Source of the DNA: Kiloniellales bacterium
Lineage (GTDB): Bacteria > Pseudomonadota > Alphaproteobacteria > Kiloniellales > JAKSBE01
Assembly: GCA_030066685.1 (NCBI GenBank)
Contig: JASJBF010000053.1
Coordinates: 1-53,771 of the forward strand
Reading direction: 5' to 3'
DNA length: 53,771 nt
The position numbers and the translations under genes were made by a program. This document shows positions 7,359-17,315 of the stretch, one piece after another. Every line of letters begins with the position of its first letter. The stretch's first letter is position 1. A model generated the notes under the pieces. It was not told the origin of the DNA and searched no databases. It saw nothing but the letters and a program-made list of their open reading frames with translations.

Positions 7359-10300
7359 ATGAATGGAGCAGCGGGCTACGCCGAGCTCGAGGTCACGACC
7401 AACTACAGCTTCCTGCGCGGCGGCTCGCACCCGGAGGAGCTGGCGACCGCCGCCGCAGCCCTGGGCCTGGCCGCCCTCGGGGTCGCCGACCGCAACTCCC
7501 TGGCCGGGGTGGTGCGCGCCCACGTCGCCGCCAAGGAGGCCGGCCTGCGCCTGCTGGTCGGCGCCCGCCTGGTGCCCCGGGACGGGCCGGAGATCCTCTG
7601 CTATCCCCGCGACCGGGCCGCCTACGGCCGGCTGTCCCGCCTGCTGACCCTGGGCAAGCGCCGGGCCGAGAAGGGCGACTGCCATCTGACCCTGGCCGAC
7701 ATCTTGGCCGCGGCCCCCGGCGGCCCTGGCGGACAAGTCTTCATCGTCCTGCCGCCCGAGGTCCCCGACGCCGCCTTCGCCCGGCAGCTCCGGGCCTTCG
7801 CCGGGGAGGTCCCCGCCGGGTCCTGCTACCTGGCCGCCCGGATGCTCTACCGGGGCGACGACCGGCCGCGCCTTGCGCGCCTGGCCGGCCTGGCCCGGGC
7901 CGGCGCCGTGCCCCTGGTCGCGACCAACGACGTCCGCCTGCACCATCCCGGGCGCAAGCCCCTGCTCGACCTCGTCACCTGCATCCGCGAACATTGCACC
8001 ATCGACGAGGCCGGCCTCCGCCTGGAGAGCAACGCCGAGCGGCACCTCAAGCCGCCGGCTGAGATGGCACGGCTGTTCCGCGACCATCCCGAGGCCGTCG
8101 CAAGGACCCTGGAGATCGCCGAGGCCTGCCGCTTCTCCCTCGACGAGCTGAAGTACGAGTACCCCGACGAGACCACCAGCGAGGGCCGCAGCCCGCAGGA
8201 GGAGCTCGTTCACCTGACCTGGCAGGGCGCCCGGGAGCGCTATCCGCCCGAACGCTTCCCGGAGGGCGTACCCGAGAACGTACGTACGACGGTGACCCAC
8301 GAGCTGGCGCTGATCGAGGACCTCGGCTACGCGCCCTACTTCCTCACCGTCTACGACCTCGTACGCTTCGCCCGGAGCCGCGGAATCCTCTGCCAGGGCC
8401 GGGGCTCCGCCGCCAATTCCTCGGTCTGCTACTGCCTCGGCGTCACCTCGGTCGATCCGGCGCGGGTCGAGCTGCTGTTCGAGCGCTTCGTCAGCGCCGA
8501 GCGCAACGAACCGCCGGACATCGATGTCGACTTCGAGCACGAGCGCCGCGAGGAGGTGATCCAGTACGTCTACGACAAGTACGGCCGGGACCGGGCCGGC
8601 CTGGCGGCGACGGTGATCTGCTACCGCAGCCGCGGCGCGATCCGCGAGGCCGGCAAGGCCATGGGGCTCTCCGCCGACACGGTCTCGGCCCTGGCCGGCA
8701 CGGTCTGGGGCTGGAGCGAGCAGGCCATCGACGAGGCCCGGATCCGCGAGCTGGGCCTCGACCCCGGCGACCGCCGCCTGCGCCAGACCCTGGAACTGAC
8801 CCGCGAGCTGATCGGCTTCCCCCGCCACCTCTCGCAGCACGTCGGCGGCTTCGTCATGACCCGCGGCCCGCTGTCCGAGGTGGTGCCGATCGAGAACGCC
8901 GCCATGCCGGACCGCACGGTGATCGAGTGGGACAAGGACGACCTCGACGCCCTGGGCATCCTCAAGGTCGACGTCCTGGCCCTCGGCATGCTGACCTGCC
9001 TGCGCAAGGGCTTCGACCTCATGGCGCGGCACCTCGGCCAGCACCACGACCTGGCCAGCATCCCGGCCGAGGACCCGGCGGTCTACGACATGCTCTGCAA
9101 GGCGGATTCCCTCGGCGTGTTCCAGGTCGAGAGCCGAGCCCAGATGACCATGCTGCCCCGGCTCAAGCCACGCAGCTTCTACGACCTGGTGATCGAGGTC
9201 GCGATCGTCCGCCCGGGGCCGATCCAGGGCGACATGGTCCACCCCTACCTGCGCCGCCGCAACGGCCAGGAGCCGGTCACCTATCCCTCCGAGGAGCTGG
9301 CCCAGGTCCTGGGCCGGACCCTGGGCGTGCCCCTGTTCCAGGAGCAGGCGATGAAGATCGCCATCGTCGCCGCCGGGTTCTCGCCCTCGGAGGCCGACCG
9401 CCTGCGCCGCGCCATGGCGACCTTCCGCCACGTCGGGACCATTCACACCTTCCGCGACAAGTTCATCGAGGGCATGGCCGCGCGCGGCTACGAGCGCGAC
9501 TTCGCCGAGCGCTGCTTCAGGCAGATCGAGGGCTTCGGCACCTACGGCTTCCCGGAGAGCCACGCCGCCAGCTTCGCCCTGCTGGTCTACGTCTCCTCCT
9601 GGCTCAAGTGCCACCATCCGGCGGTCTTCGCCTGCGCCCTGCTGAACAGCCAGCCCATGGGCTTCTACGCCCCGGCGCAGATCGTCCGCGACGCCCGCGA
9701 GCACGGGGTCGAGGTCCGCCCGCTCGACGTCAATCTCAGCGACTGGGACTGCACCCTGGAGCCCTCGGCGGGTGCCGGCGGCTTGGCCCTGCGCCTGGGG
9801 CTCCGGCAGGCCAAGGGCCTGGCCGAGGCCGAGGGCCAGGCCCTGGTCGCGGCCCGGGGCAACGGCTACGCCGATCCCCTGCAGCTCTGGCGCCGCAGCC
9901 GGCTCAAGACCCGCGCGCTGGAGGCCCTGGCCCGGGCCGACGCCTTCCGCTCCCAGGGTCTCGACCGCCGCGCCGCGCTCTGGGCGGTCAAGGGCCTGCC
10001 CGAGGCCGCGCCCCTGCCGCTCTTCGCCGCGGCCGGGGAGGAGGAGCAGGGCGAGGAGCCGGCCGTCGCCCTGCCGGCCATGGGCCTGCCCGAGCAGGTG
10101 GTCGACGACTACCGCAGCCTGCGCCTCTCCCTGAAGGCGCATCCGGTCTCCTTCCTGCGCGAGCGGCTGGCGGCGGAGGGCGTGATCCCCAACGCCCGCC
10201 TGGCCGAGCTGGCCGACGGCGCCCGGGTCAAGGTCTCAGGCCTGGTCCTGGTCCGCCAGCGCCCGGGGACGGCCAGCGGGGTCATCTTCGCGACCCTGGA

Positions 10301-10616
10301 GGACGAGGGCGGGATCGCCAACACCGTCATCTGGCCCAAGGTCTTCCAGCGCTTCCGGGCCATCGTCATGGGCGCCAGCCTGGTCGCGGTCGAGGGCAAG
10401 CTGCAGAAGGAGGGCCTGGTGATCCACGTCATCGCCGACCGCCTGATCGACAAGACCGCCTGGCTCGCCGACCTGGCGACCCCGGCGCGCGACCTCTTCG
10501 ATCCGCCCTACGCCCGGGCCGACGAGGTCAAGCGCCCCGGCCGCGATCCGCGGAACAGCGAGCTCGGCCGGCATCCCCGCAACCTGCGCCTGTTCCGCTC
10601 CCGGGACTTCCATTGA
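7359..10616 (+). CDS. dnaE2: DnaE2, error-prone DNA polymerase III alpha subunit
   Basis: 1085 residues, normal for DnaE2 and shorter than replicative DnaE1. The N-terminal PHP domain starts at [20 protein letters not shown]. The polymerase III alpha catalytic core includes [15 protein letters not shown] and the aspartates of [17 protein letters not shown] helix-hairpin-helix region follows, and an OB fold near the C-terminus (about residues 950-1040, [21 protein letters not shown]). It is the polymerase that carries out damage-induced mutagenic bypass with ImuA and ImuB. ATG 7359 was chosen; a second ATG at 7363 is out of frame. No strong Shine-Dalgarno is visible, consistent with reinitiation or coupling behind imuB. 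Confidence 0.96.
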   Translation: MNGAAGYAELEVTTNYSFLRGGSHPEELATAAAALGLAALGVADRNSLAGVVRAHVAAKEAGLRLLVGARLVPRDGPEILCYPRDRAAYGRLSRLLTLGKRRAEKGDCHLTLADILAAAPGGPGGQVFIVLPPEVPDAAFARQLRAFAGEVPAGSCYLAARMLYRGDDRPRLARLAGLARAGAVPLVATNDVRLHHPGRKPLLDLVTCIREHCTIDEAGLRLESNAERHLKPPAEMARLFRDHPEAVARTLEIAEACRFSLDELKYEYPDETTSEGRSPQEELVHLTWQGARERYPPERFPEGVPENVRTTVTHELALIEDLGYAPYFLTVYDLVRFARSRGILCQGRGSAANSSVCYCLGVTSVDPARVELLFERFVSAERNEPPDIDVDFEHERREEVIQYVYDKYGRDRAGLAATVICYRSRGAIREAGKAMGLSADTVSALAGTVWGWSEQAIDEARIRELGLDPGDRRLRQTLELTRELIGFPRHLSQHVGGFVMTRGPLSEVVPIENAAMPDRTVIEWDKDDLDALGILKVDVLALGMLTCLRKGFDLMARHLGQHHDLASIPAEDPAVYDMLCKADSLGVFQVESRAQMTMLPRLKPRSFYDLVIEVAIVRPGPIQGDMVHPYLRRRNGQEPVTYPSEELAQVLGRTLGVPLFQEQAMKIAIVAAGFSPSEADRLRRAMATFRHVGTIHTFRDKFIEGMAARGYERDFAERCFRQIEGFGTYGFPESHAASFALLVYVSSWLKCHHPAVFACALLNSQPMGFYAPAQIVRDAREHGVEVRPLDVNLSDWDCTLEPSAGAGGLALRLGLRQAKGLAEAEGQALVAARGNGYADPLQLWRRSRLKTRALEALARADAFRSQGLDRRAALWAVKGLPEAAPLPLFAAAGEEEQGEEPAVALPAMGLPEQVVDDYRSLRLSLKAHPVSFLRERLAAEGVIPNARLAELADGARVKVSGLVLVRQRPGTASGVIFATLEDEGGIANTVIWPKVFQRFRAIVMGASLVAVEGKLQKEGLVIHVIADRLIDKTAWLADLATPARDLFDPPYARADEVKRPGRDPRNSELGRHPRNLRLFRSRDFH

Positions 10617-10654
10617 CCGCCCGGGACCACGACACTCACCTGGAGGAGACTTGC

Positions 10655-11245
10655 ATGACGCGTTGCAGCTGGGCCGAGAAGAACGATCTCGAGCGGGACT
10701 ACCACGACCGGGAGTGGGGCCTGCCGGTCACCGACGACCGGCGCCACTTCGAGATGATCATCCTGGAGGGCGCCCAGTCCGGGCTCAGCTGGCTGACCAT
10801 CCTGGCCAAGCGGGAGGGCTACCGGCGCGCCTTCGCCGGCTTCGACGCCGCCAAGGTGGCCCGCTTCAGCGACTTCAAGCAGGAGCAGATCCTCGACAAC
10901 GCCGAGATCGTCCGCCACCGGGGCAAGGTCGCCGCGACGGTCAAGAACGCCAAGGGCTTCCTGGCGATCCAGGAGGAGTTCGGCTCCTTCAACGCCTACA
11001 TCTGGCGCTTCGTCGACGGCCTGCCGGTCAACAACGGCTGGCGGACCACCGCCGAGGTCCCGGCGGCGACGCCGCTCTCCGAGCGGATCGGCAAGGACCT
11101 CAAGGCGCGCGGCTTCTCCTTCGTCGGCCCGACCACCGTCTATTCCTACCTCCAGGCGGTCGGGATCGTGAACGACCACCTGCACGACTGCTTCCGCTAC
11201 CAGGCGGTGCTCGAGGCCCAGGCGGCCTTGGGAGTCGTGGTCTGA
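10655..11245 (+). CDS. tag: DNA-3-methyladenine glycosylase I
   Basis: 196 residues from ATG 10655 behind GGAGGAG (10642-10648). The N-terminus RCSWAEKNDLERDYHDREWG carries the first two ligands of the Tag zinc snap (Cys4 and His17), and the C-terminal NDHLHDCFRY carries the other His and Cys. The catalytic segment FEMIILEGAQSGLSWLTIL is conserved. Tag removes 3-methyladenine from alkylated DNA. It begins 38 bases after dnaE2 on the same strand, with no terminator between, so it could be co-expressed with the SOS cassette; it also has its own ribosome site. Confidence 0.95.
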   Translation: MTRCSWAEKNDLERDYHDREWGLPVTDDRRHFEMIILEGAQSGLSWLTILAKREGYRRAFAGFDAAKVARFSDFKQEQILDNAEIVRHRGKVAATVKNAKGFLAIQEEFGSFNAYIWRFVDGLPVNNGWRTTAEVPAATPLSERIGKDLKARGFSFVGPTTVYSYLQAVGIVNDHLHDCFRYQAVLEAQAALGVVV

Positions 11246-11247
11246 GC

Positions 11248-11273
11248 GGGGCGGCGCAATCCGCCGCCGCCCC
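11248..11273 (+). terminator. GC-rich hairpin after tag
   Basis: GGGGCGGCG (11248-11256) pairs perfectly with CGCCGCCCC (11265-11273) across an 8-base loop, two bases after the tag stop. There is no T-tract, so termination may be weak or Rho-assisted, but its place fits the end of the imuA-imuB-dnaE2-tag unit. Confidence 0.5.
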
Positions 11274-11326
11274 GACGACGTATTTACCCCATGACCGAAA
11301 TCATGCGTCCGACCAGGAGTGACCGC

Positions 11327-11971
11327 ATGCTGCGCTGGGCCGTCCTACTCTCCGGCACGATCTTGCTGACCGGATGCTCCGTCTTCGGCATCCGCTCGGG
11401 CACCGAGCAGCCTTCTTACGAGGTGGTCGCGGAGCTGGGCGAAGCGGTCGAGGTGCGCCGCTACGGCCCGCGGCTGGCCGCCGAAGTCGACGTCGAGGCG
11501 AGCGACGACGGCGATGCGAGGAACGCCGCCTTCCGGATTCTCGCCGCCTACATCTTCGGTGCCAACCGCGCGCAACAGGAAATCGCCATGACCGCCCCCG
11601 TCGAGGTTTCCGCCGAGTCCGAGGGCGGAAAGATCGCGATGACCGCCCCGGTCGAGACGACGTCGGGCGAGGGCGGCCGCCTGACCATGCGTTTCTTCCT
11701 GCCGGCCGGCCTGACCGAGGCGACCGCGCCGGCTCCCGAGGATCCCCGGGTGCGGATCCTGACCGTGCCGGGCCAGACTCTGGCGGTCCGCCGCTTCACC
11801 GGCCGGCGCGGCGCGGCTGCGGTCGATACCCAGGAAATCGCCCTGCGCAAGGTTCTGAACACCACCTCCTGGCGTCCCGATGGCGAGACGATCGCCTTCT
11901 TCTACGACCCGCCCTGGACTCTCCTCTTCCTGCGCCGCAACGAGGTCGCCCTGCCTGTCGCAGAGGGCTGA
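11327..11971 (+). CDS. SOUL/HBP-family heme-binding-like lipoprotein
   Basis: 214 residues from ATG 11327, preferred over the upstream in-frame ATG 11291 because AGGAGT (11315-11320) precedes it and it gives a compact lipoprotein signal. The hydrophobic stretch ends in LLTGC, so Cys17 would be lipidated. The mature part shows SOUL features: YEVVAELGEAVEVRRYGP, the paired IAMTAPVEV and IAMTAPVET segments, and LAVRRFTGR. SOUL proteins are linked to heme or porphyrin binding, but the bacterial role is unproven. It appears monocistronic. Confidence 0.88.
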   Translation: MLRWAVLLSGTILLTGCSVFGIRSGTEQPSYEVVAELGEAVEVRRYGPRLAAEVDVEASDDGDARNAAFRILAAYIFGANRAQQEIAMTAPVEVSAESEGGKIAMTAPVETTSGEGGRLTMRFFLPAGLTEATAPAPEDPRVRILTVPGQTLAVRRFTGRRGAAAVDTQEIALRKVLNTTSWRPDGETIAFFYDPPWTLLFLRRNEVALPVAEG

Positions 11972-12084
11972 AAAGCAAGATTTTTGCTCTGATGACGCCT
12001 TAGGCGGCCAAGGAAGCGCCGCCTTCCGGCACCTCAACCCGTGGTAGGAAAAAGCTTAAGGAGCGGTGCTAGCCTTCTCGGGCT

Positions 12085-13857
12085 ATGAAGCTGCCCCTGC
12101 CGACGATCGAGAGAATCTGTATCGGCCTGATCCTGGCCGTGATCGCCCTGCGCCTCTGGCACCCCGGCGGCGAAGTCGCGCCGAACCAAGCCGCGCGGGT
12201 CGAGGCCGCGTCAAGCTGTGCCGAGGCGCCGACCGTGAGCTGCCTGCTCGCGCGGGCGCGAGAGGCTGCGGACGAGATCGAAGTCGAAAAACACCGCCGC
12301 GAGGTTGAGTGCACGATCGCGACGGCCGTCGGGCGTGCCGGCATGGCCGAGGAGGCGATCGCCATCCTAGAGGAGCCAAACATCGCTTGGCGCTGCCTTT
12401 TCAACCTGCGGGAGGTCATCTTCGATGGGTTGCGGAAAGCCGGCGACAGGCAAGCGATCAGGCAGGTTCTCTCGTCGGTCGGCCGGGACCTCGAACGCCT
12501 CGACCGCCGCTGGCTCTTCATCCTCGCCCGGAACTGGATCGAGATCGGTGAAATCGAGCGCGGATTGTCCGTCTTGGATCGGGCATTGGCGAAAGAGCAG
12601 GAAGAACGCAAGGCCTGCCTCGAAGAGCGTTCCGACAGGGGCCGATCGCACTGCAAGCGCGCGAACTACGACGCGATATCGACGCAGTCGATCGTTGCCG
12701 CGCTTTTCATTGCCGGCCGGCACTCAGAGGGCCAGAGAATCTTGGCGACCCAGGAGACGCCCGGCTGGCAGATCCAGACCCTGAAGGAGACTGCGAAGCG
12801 GGCGGTCCTCCAAGCGGACGCACGTCTGGGCGGCTGGGCTTTGCGGCGGGTCCTTACCCTGACGGCTGGGCTCTCGGACAGCGACCTGCAGCTGCTTCAC
12901 CTGAAGGACGTCTACAATCTGGCCGGGGATCTTGGTCGAGAGGATATCGCTTCGAACGCGCTGCAAAGTCATCGGGCGCTGGCGGCGAGCTGGGTGTCGG
13001 CCACTCCCGCCGTCGACCCCCTGATCAGGCTTGCCAGATTGGAAGCCAAGGCGGGCCATCGTGAACGCGCTCGCAACACCCTCCGACAGGCTTTCGACAT
13101 CGCCGTCGGGTTGCCGCGGAGCCCGGACCGCCGGCCGCCTGGCATCGGAGGAGTTCGCGGGTTCGCGCCTTTGCTGTTGCAGGACGAAGATCCGGAGCCG
13201 CCCGACTTGCCACCCCTGCCGCGAAACCCCAGACGGGAAGCGCTGGGAGAAATCGCATCGGAGCTGGGCCGACAGGGCTTCCTGGAGGATCTGCGCGAGG
13301 TCCTCGCTGCCTACGCAGAAGAAGTCCACAGCCTCGAGCACCCGCTTCATCGGGCCGAAACCCTGGTCTACCTTGCCGCCAAGACCAGACGCTTGAGCGA
13401 GGCCCGTGCCAGAGAGCTCCTGCTCGAAGCCAAGGCCTTCATCGATGGACAAGCGAGCCAGGAAAAACGCCGTCAGGCTGTCGAGGACCTGGCGTCCTCC
13501 GTCTACGGGAGCTTCGGGTTCGAAACCATGGAAGAGATCTTCGGCCAAGACATAGCGCAGCAGCATCAAGGCAAACGGTTCTTCTGGCCCGGGCTTAAGG
13601 CCGTCAGGGACGGGCGTTACGCGGAAGCGCTCGACCATGCCGAGCGGCTGACCGATATCTTGGAGAGATTCCGGGTTGCCTCCAGGGCTTTCGTGAAGCT
13701 GAGTGCCGGTGTCCAAGGTGTCGAGCAAAGGTCATTGCTCGACCGCGCGACCGAAGTAATGCAAGAAGCGATCCGCCAGGCCGAGGCCAGCGACGACCGC
13801 TACGCTCGCGCTTTGAGCCTGGCCTCCTTCGCTTACGACTTGGCAGAGGCGCAGTAG
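12085..13857 (+). CDS. Membrane-anchored alpha-helical repeat protein of unknown function
   Basis: 590 residues. Residues 9-27 (RICIGLILAVIALRLWHPG) form one N-terminal membrane anchor, and the rest would lie in the periplasm. It is strongly helical, with TPR-like stretches such as RLARLEAKAGHRERARNTLR and, at the end, DRYARALSLASFAYDLAEAQ. I do not recognise the family. Its codon use is somewhat less GC-rich than that of its neighbours, especially at 12,550-13,850. No good ribosome site precedes ATG 12085; the nearest AGGAG is about 20 bases away. Confidence 0.7.
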   Translation: MKLPLPTIERICIGLILAVIALRLWHPGGEVAPNQAARVEAASSCAEAPTVSCLLARAREAADEIEVEKHRREVECTIATAVGRAGMAEEAIAILEEPNIAWRCLFNLREVIFDGLRKAGDRQAIRQVLSSVGRDLERLDRRWLFILARNWIEIGEIERGLSVLDRALAKEQEERKACLEERSDRGRSHCKRANYDAISTQSIVAALFIAGRHSEGQRILATQETPGWQIQTLKETAKRAVLQADARLGGWALRRVLTLTAGLSDSDLQLLHLKDVYNLAGDLGREDIASNALQSHRALAASWVSATPAVDPLIRLARLEAKAGHRERARNTLRQAFDIAVGLPRSPDRRPPGIGGVRGFAPLLLQDEDPEPPDLPPLPRNPRREALGEIASELGRQGFLEDLREVLAAYAEEVHSLEHPLHRAETLVYLAAKTRRLSEARARELLLEAKAFIDGQASQEKRRQAVEDLASSVYGSFGFETMEEIFGQDIAQQHQGKRFFWPGLKAVRDGRYAEALDHAERLTDILERFRVASRAFVKLSAGVQGVEQRSLLDRATEVMQEAIRQAEASDDRYARALSLASFAYDLAEAQ

Positions 13858-14011
13858 CTCCGCCCCGATCGTGAGCCTTTCGCGGACTTCTGGGCGCCAG
13901 CTCCGACGGTCGCCGTCCGGAATTCCAATGCGGACGGCCCTTCCACCGGATCGGGGCAAGCTTTAGATTGTCGGAGTCCCTGCGGCTCACAGAGGTCCGA
14001 AGGCCCCGACC

Positions 14012-17000
14012 ATGCTCATCGATCCTGCACTCGCCGAGGTCTCGCCCCTGCGGCAGGCCTTGCGCGCCGCCTATCACGCCGACGAGACCGAGGTCGTCGA
14101 GGCCTTGCTGGCCGAGGCCGAGCTGCCGGCGCCGGCGCGCAGACGAGTCGAGGAGCGCGCGACCCAGCTGGTCGACGAGGTGCGCCGGCGACGCCTGGGC
14201 CAGGGCGGCATCGACGCCTTCATGAACGAATACGAGCTGTCCAGCCGCGAGGGCGTGGTCCTGATGTGCCTGGCCGAGGCCCTGCTGCGGGTGCCCGACG
14301 CCGACACCGCCGACCGGCTGATCAAGGACAAGCTCGCTGAGGCCGACTGGCAGGCCCACCTCGGGCAGAGCGAGTCGCTCTTCGTCAACGCCTCGACCTG
14401 GGCCCTGATGCTGACCGGCCGGGTGATCCGCCTGGACCAGGGCCAGACCGACGACCTCGCCGACGTGCTGCGCCGGGTCGTGGCGCGCAGCGGCGAGCCC
14501 GTGATCCGCGGCGCGGTGACCCAGGCCATGCGCATCCTGGGCCGGCAGTTCGTCATGGGCCGGACCATCGAGGAGGCCCTGGAGCGCGCCAAGCCGCTGG
14601 AGGCCAAGGGCTACACCTACTCCTACGACATGCTGGGCGAGGCCGCCTACACCCTGGCCGACGCCGAGCGCTACTTCGCATCCTACCGCAGCGCCATCGC
14701 CGCCATTGGCAAGGCCGCCCAGGGCAAGGGGCCGATCCTGGCGCCCGGAATCTCGGTCAAGCTCTCGGCCCTGCACCCGCGCTACCTCTTCGCCCAGCGC
14801 GACCGGGTCATGGCGGAGCTGGTGCCGCGCCTGAAGCGGCTCGCCGCCGACGCCAAGGCGGCCGACATTGGCCTCACCGTCGACGCCGAGGAGGCCGACC
14901 GCCTGGACATTTCCCTCGACGTCATCGAGGCGGTCTCGGTCGATCCGGAGCTGGCCGGCTGGAACGGCTTCGGCCTGGCGGTGCAGGCCTACCTGAAGCG
15001 GGGCGCCCCGCTGATCGACTGGTTGGCCGAGATGGCGCATCGGCACGAGCGCCGTCTCATGGTGCGCCTGGTCAAGGGCGCCTACTGGGACACCGAGGTC
15101 AAGCGCGCCCAGGAGCAGGGCCTGGCCGGCTATCCAGTCTTCACCAGCAAGGCCTCGACCGACGTCTCCTACCTGGCCTGCGCCAAGAAGCTGCTGGCCG
15201 ACCCCGAGGCCTTCTACCCCCAGTTCGCCACCCACAACGCGCACAGCCTGGCCACCGTCATGGAGCGGGCCGGCAACAGCGCCGACTACGAGTTCCAGCG
15301 CCTCCACGGCATGGGCGAGGCGCTCTACGAGCAGGTCGTGGAGGAGAGCCAGCTGGGCGTGCCCTGCCGCATCTACGCCCCGGTCGGCAGCCACGAGGAC
15401 CTGCTGGCCTACCTGGTCCGCCGCCTGCTGGAGAACGGCGCCAACACCTCCTTCGTCAACCGCATCCAGGACGAGAAGCTGCCGATCGCCGAGATCGTCG
15501 CCGATCCGATCGCCAAGGTCCGCGGCTGGGACAGGATCCCCCATCCCAACATCCCTCTGCCGGCAGACCTTTACGGCGCGGCGCGGCGCAATTCGCGCGG
15601 CCTCGATCTCTCCGACGTGCCGGCCCTGGCGGCGCTGGGCACGGCGGCGGCGAAGGCGGCGGCCCAGCCCTGGCAGGCCGGGCCCATCGTCGGCGGGCAG
15701 GAGCGCCACGGCGCCGCCCGGGACCTCCACAACCCGGCCGACCGCCGTCAGGTCGTGGGCGAGGTGACCGAGGCCTCGGAAGCCGACATCGAGCGGGCCC
15801 TGGCCCTGGCCGCCGAAGCGGCGCCGGCCTGGGACGCCGCCCCGGCCGAGGCCCGCGCGGCCTGCCTGGACCGCGCAGCCGATCTCTACGAGGCGAAGAC
15901 CGCCGAGTTGGTCGCGCTCTGCATCCGCGAGGCGGGCAAGACGGTCAACGACGCCATCGCCGAGATCCGCGAGGCGGTCGACTTCTGCCGCTACTACGCG
16001 CTCAAGGCGCGCGAGGACTTCGCCGCCCCCCTGGCCCTGCCGGGGCCGACCGGGGAGCGCGACGAGCTGGCGCTGCACGGCCGCGGCACCTTCCTTTGCA
16101 TCTCGCCCTGGAACTTCCCGCTGGCGATCTTCACCGGCCAGGTGACCGCGGCCCTGGCCGCCGGCAACGCGGTGATCGCCAAGCCGGCCGAGCAGACCCC
16201 GCTGATCGCCGCCGCCGCCGTGCGCCTGCTGCACGAGGCCGGCGTGCCGGGCGAGGTCCTGCACCTGCTGCCGGGCGACGGCCCCAAGGTCGGCGCGCCC
16301 CTGGTCGCCGACCCGCGCATCTCGGGCGTCGCCTTCACCGGCTCGACCGAGGTCGCGCGCCTGATCAACCAGGCCCTGGCCGCGCGCGAGGGCCCGATCG
16401 TCCCGCTGATCGCCGAGACCGGCGGCCAGAACGCCATGATCGTCGACTCCACGGCCCTGCCCGAGCAGGTGACCCGCGACGTCATCGCCTCGGCCTTCCA
16501 GAGCGCCGGCCAGCGCTGCTCGGCGCTGCGGGTGCTTTTCCTGCAGGACAGCGTCGCCGACCGGATGCTGGAGATGATCTCCGGCGCGCTCCACGAGCTG
16601 AAGGTCGGCGACCCGGCCTGGCTCGCGACCGACATCGGCCCGGTGATCGATGGCGAGGCCCAGGCCATGCTCCAGGCCCACGTCAAGCGCATGACCCAGG
16701 AGGGCCGTCTGGTCGCCGAGGCGCGCCTCGGCGAGGACTGCGCGGCCGGCACCTTCGTCGCCCCCGCGGCCTTCGAGATCGACGCGCTCAGCCGCCTGCA
16801 GCGCGAAGTCTTCGGGCCGATCCTGCACGTGATCCGCTATCCCTCGGACGGCCTGGACCGGGTGATCGAGGCGATCAACGGCACCGGCTATGGCCTGACC
16901 CTGGGCATCCACAGCCGGATCGACACGACGGTCGACTACATCCACCGCCGCCTCAGGGTCGGCAACGCCTACGTCAACCGCAACATCATCGGCGCGGTGG

Positions 17001-17164
17001 TCGGCGTGCAGCCCTTCGGCGGCGAGGGCCTCTCCGGCACCGGCCCCAAGGCCGGCGGCCCGCACTACCTGCACCGCTTCGCCACCGAACGCACCCTCAG
17101 CGTCGACACCACCGCCGCCGGCGGCAACGCCTCCCTGATGTCGCTGGAGGAACTGCCGCGCTGA
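14012..17164 (+). CDS. putA: PutA, bifunctional proline dehydrogenase / glutamate-semialdehyde dehydrogenase
   Basis: 1050 residues, the length of the two-domain PutA without an N-terminal ribbon-helix-helix repressor domain. It oxidises proline to glutamate in two steps, with FAD then NAD. The proline dehydrogenase barrel covers about residues 1-490 (RLMVRLVKGAYWDTEVKRA, FATHNAHS). The aldehyde dehydrogenase covers about 550-1040, with ISPWNFPLAIFTGQV, the Glu of AETGGQNAMIVDS and the nucleophilic Cys of FQSAGQRCSALRVL. Since it lacks the RHH domain it cannot autoregulate; no PutR-like regulator or proline permease is adjacent. The 155-base upstream gap should hold its promoter. Confidence 0.97.
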   Translation: MLIDPALAEVSPLRQALRAAYHADETEVVEALLAEAELPAPARRRVEERATQLVDEVRRRRLGQGGIDAFMNEYELSSREGVVLMCLAEALLRVPDADTADRLIKDKLAEADWQAHLGQSESLFVNASTWALMLTGRVIRLDQGQTDDLADVLRRVVARSGEPVIRGAVTQAMRILGRQFVMGRTIEEALERAKPLEAKGYTYSYDMLGEAAYTLADAERYFASYRSAIAAIGKAAQGKGPILAPGISVKLSALHPRYLFAQRDRVMAELVPRLKRLAADAKAADIGLTVDAEEADRLDISLDVIEAVSVDPELAGWNGFGLAVQAYLKRGAPLIDWLAEMAHRHERRLMVRLVKGAYWDTEVKRAQEQGLAGYPVFTSKASTDVSYLACAKKLLADPEAFYPQFATHNAHSLATVMERAGNSADYEFQRLHGMGEALYEQVVEESQLGVPCRIYAPVGSHEDLLAYLVRRLLENGANTSFVNRIQDEKLPIAEIVADPIAKVRGWDRIPHPNIPLPADLYGAARRNSRGLDLSDVPALAALGTAAAKAAAQPWQAGPIVGGQERHGAARDLHNPADRRQVVGEVTEASEADIERALALAAEAAPAWDAAPAEARAACLDRAADLYEAKTAELVALCIREAGKTVNDAIAEIREAVDFCRYYALKAREDFAAPLALPGPTGERDELALHGRGTFLCISPWNFPLAIFTGQVTAALAAGNAVIAKPAEQTPLIAAAAVRLLHEAGVPGEVLHLLPGDGPKVGAPLVADPRISGVAFTGSTEVARLINQALAAREGPIVPLIAETGGQNAMIVDSTALPEQVTRDVIASAFQSAGQRCSALRVLFLQDSVADRMLEMISGALHELKVGDPAWLATDIGPVIDGEAQAMLQAHVKRMTQEGRLVAEARLGEDCAAGTFVAPAAFEIDALSRLQREVFGPILHVIRYPSDGLDRVIEAINGTGYGLTLGIHSRIDTTVDYIHRRLRVGNAYVNRNIIGAVVGVQPFGGEGLSGTGPKAGGPHYLHRFATERTLSVDTTAAGGNASLMSLEELPR

Positions 17165-17315
17165 CGTGCGTCCAGCCCTTCGAGGACCACCCGAACCCGA
17201 AGGCGGTACGGAGCCTGGCGGCGCGCTTCGCGACCGGCTGTCCGGCGACGATCTGCGGATCGGCGGCGCTGGGAGAGGCAAAGGGGCGGCCCCTCAGATC
17301 GAGCAGCACCCTCGG

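Noticed and set aside
6744-10142. 1132-residue open frame antisense to imuB and dnaE2
   Set aside because: Shadow of dnaE2 by codon bias; low-complexity composition and no ribosome site.
11291-11326. Upstream ATG as start of the SOUL lipoprotein
   Set aside because: It would bury the lipoprotein signal behind twelve charged residues, and the ribosome site fits ATG 11327.
13604-17281. 1225-residue open frame antisense to putA
   Set aside because: It mirrors putA codons in a GC-rich genome, is rich in Gly/Asp/Val/Leu repeats and has no family signature, while putA on the other strand is unmistakable.
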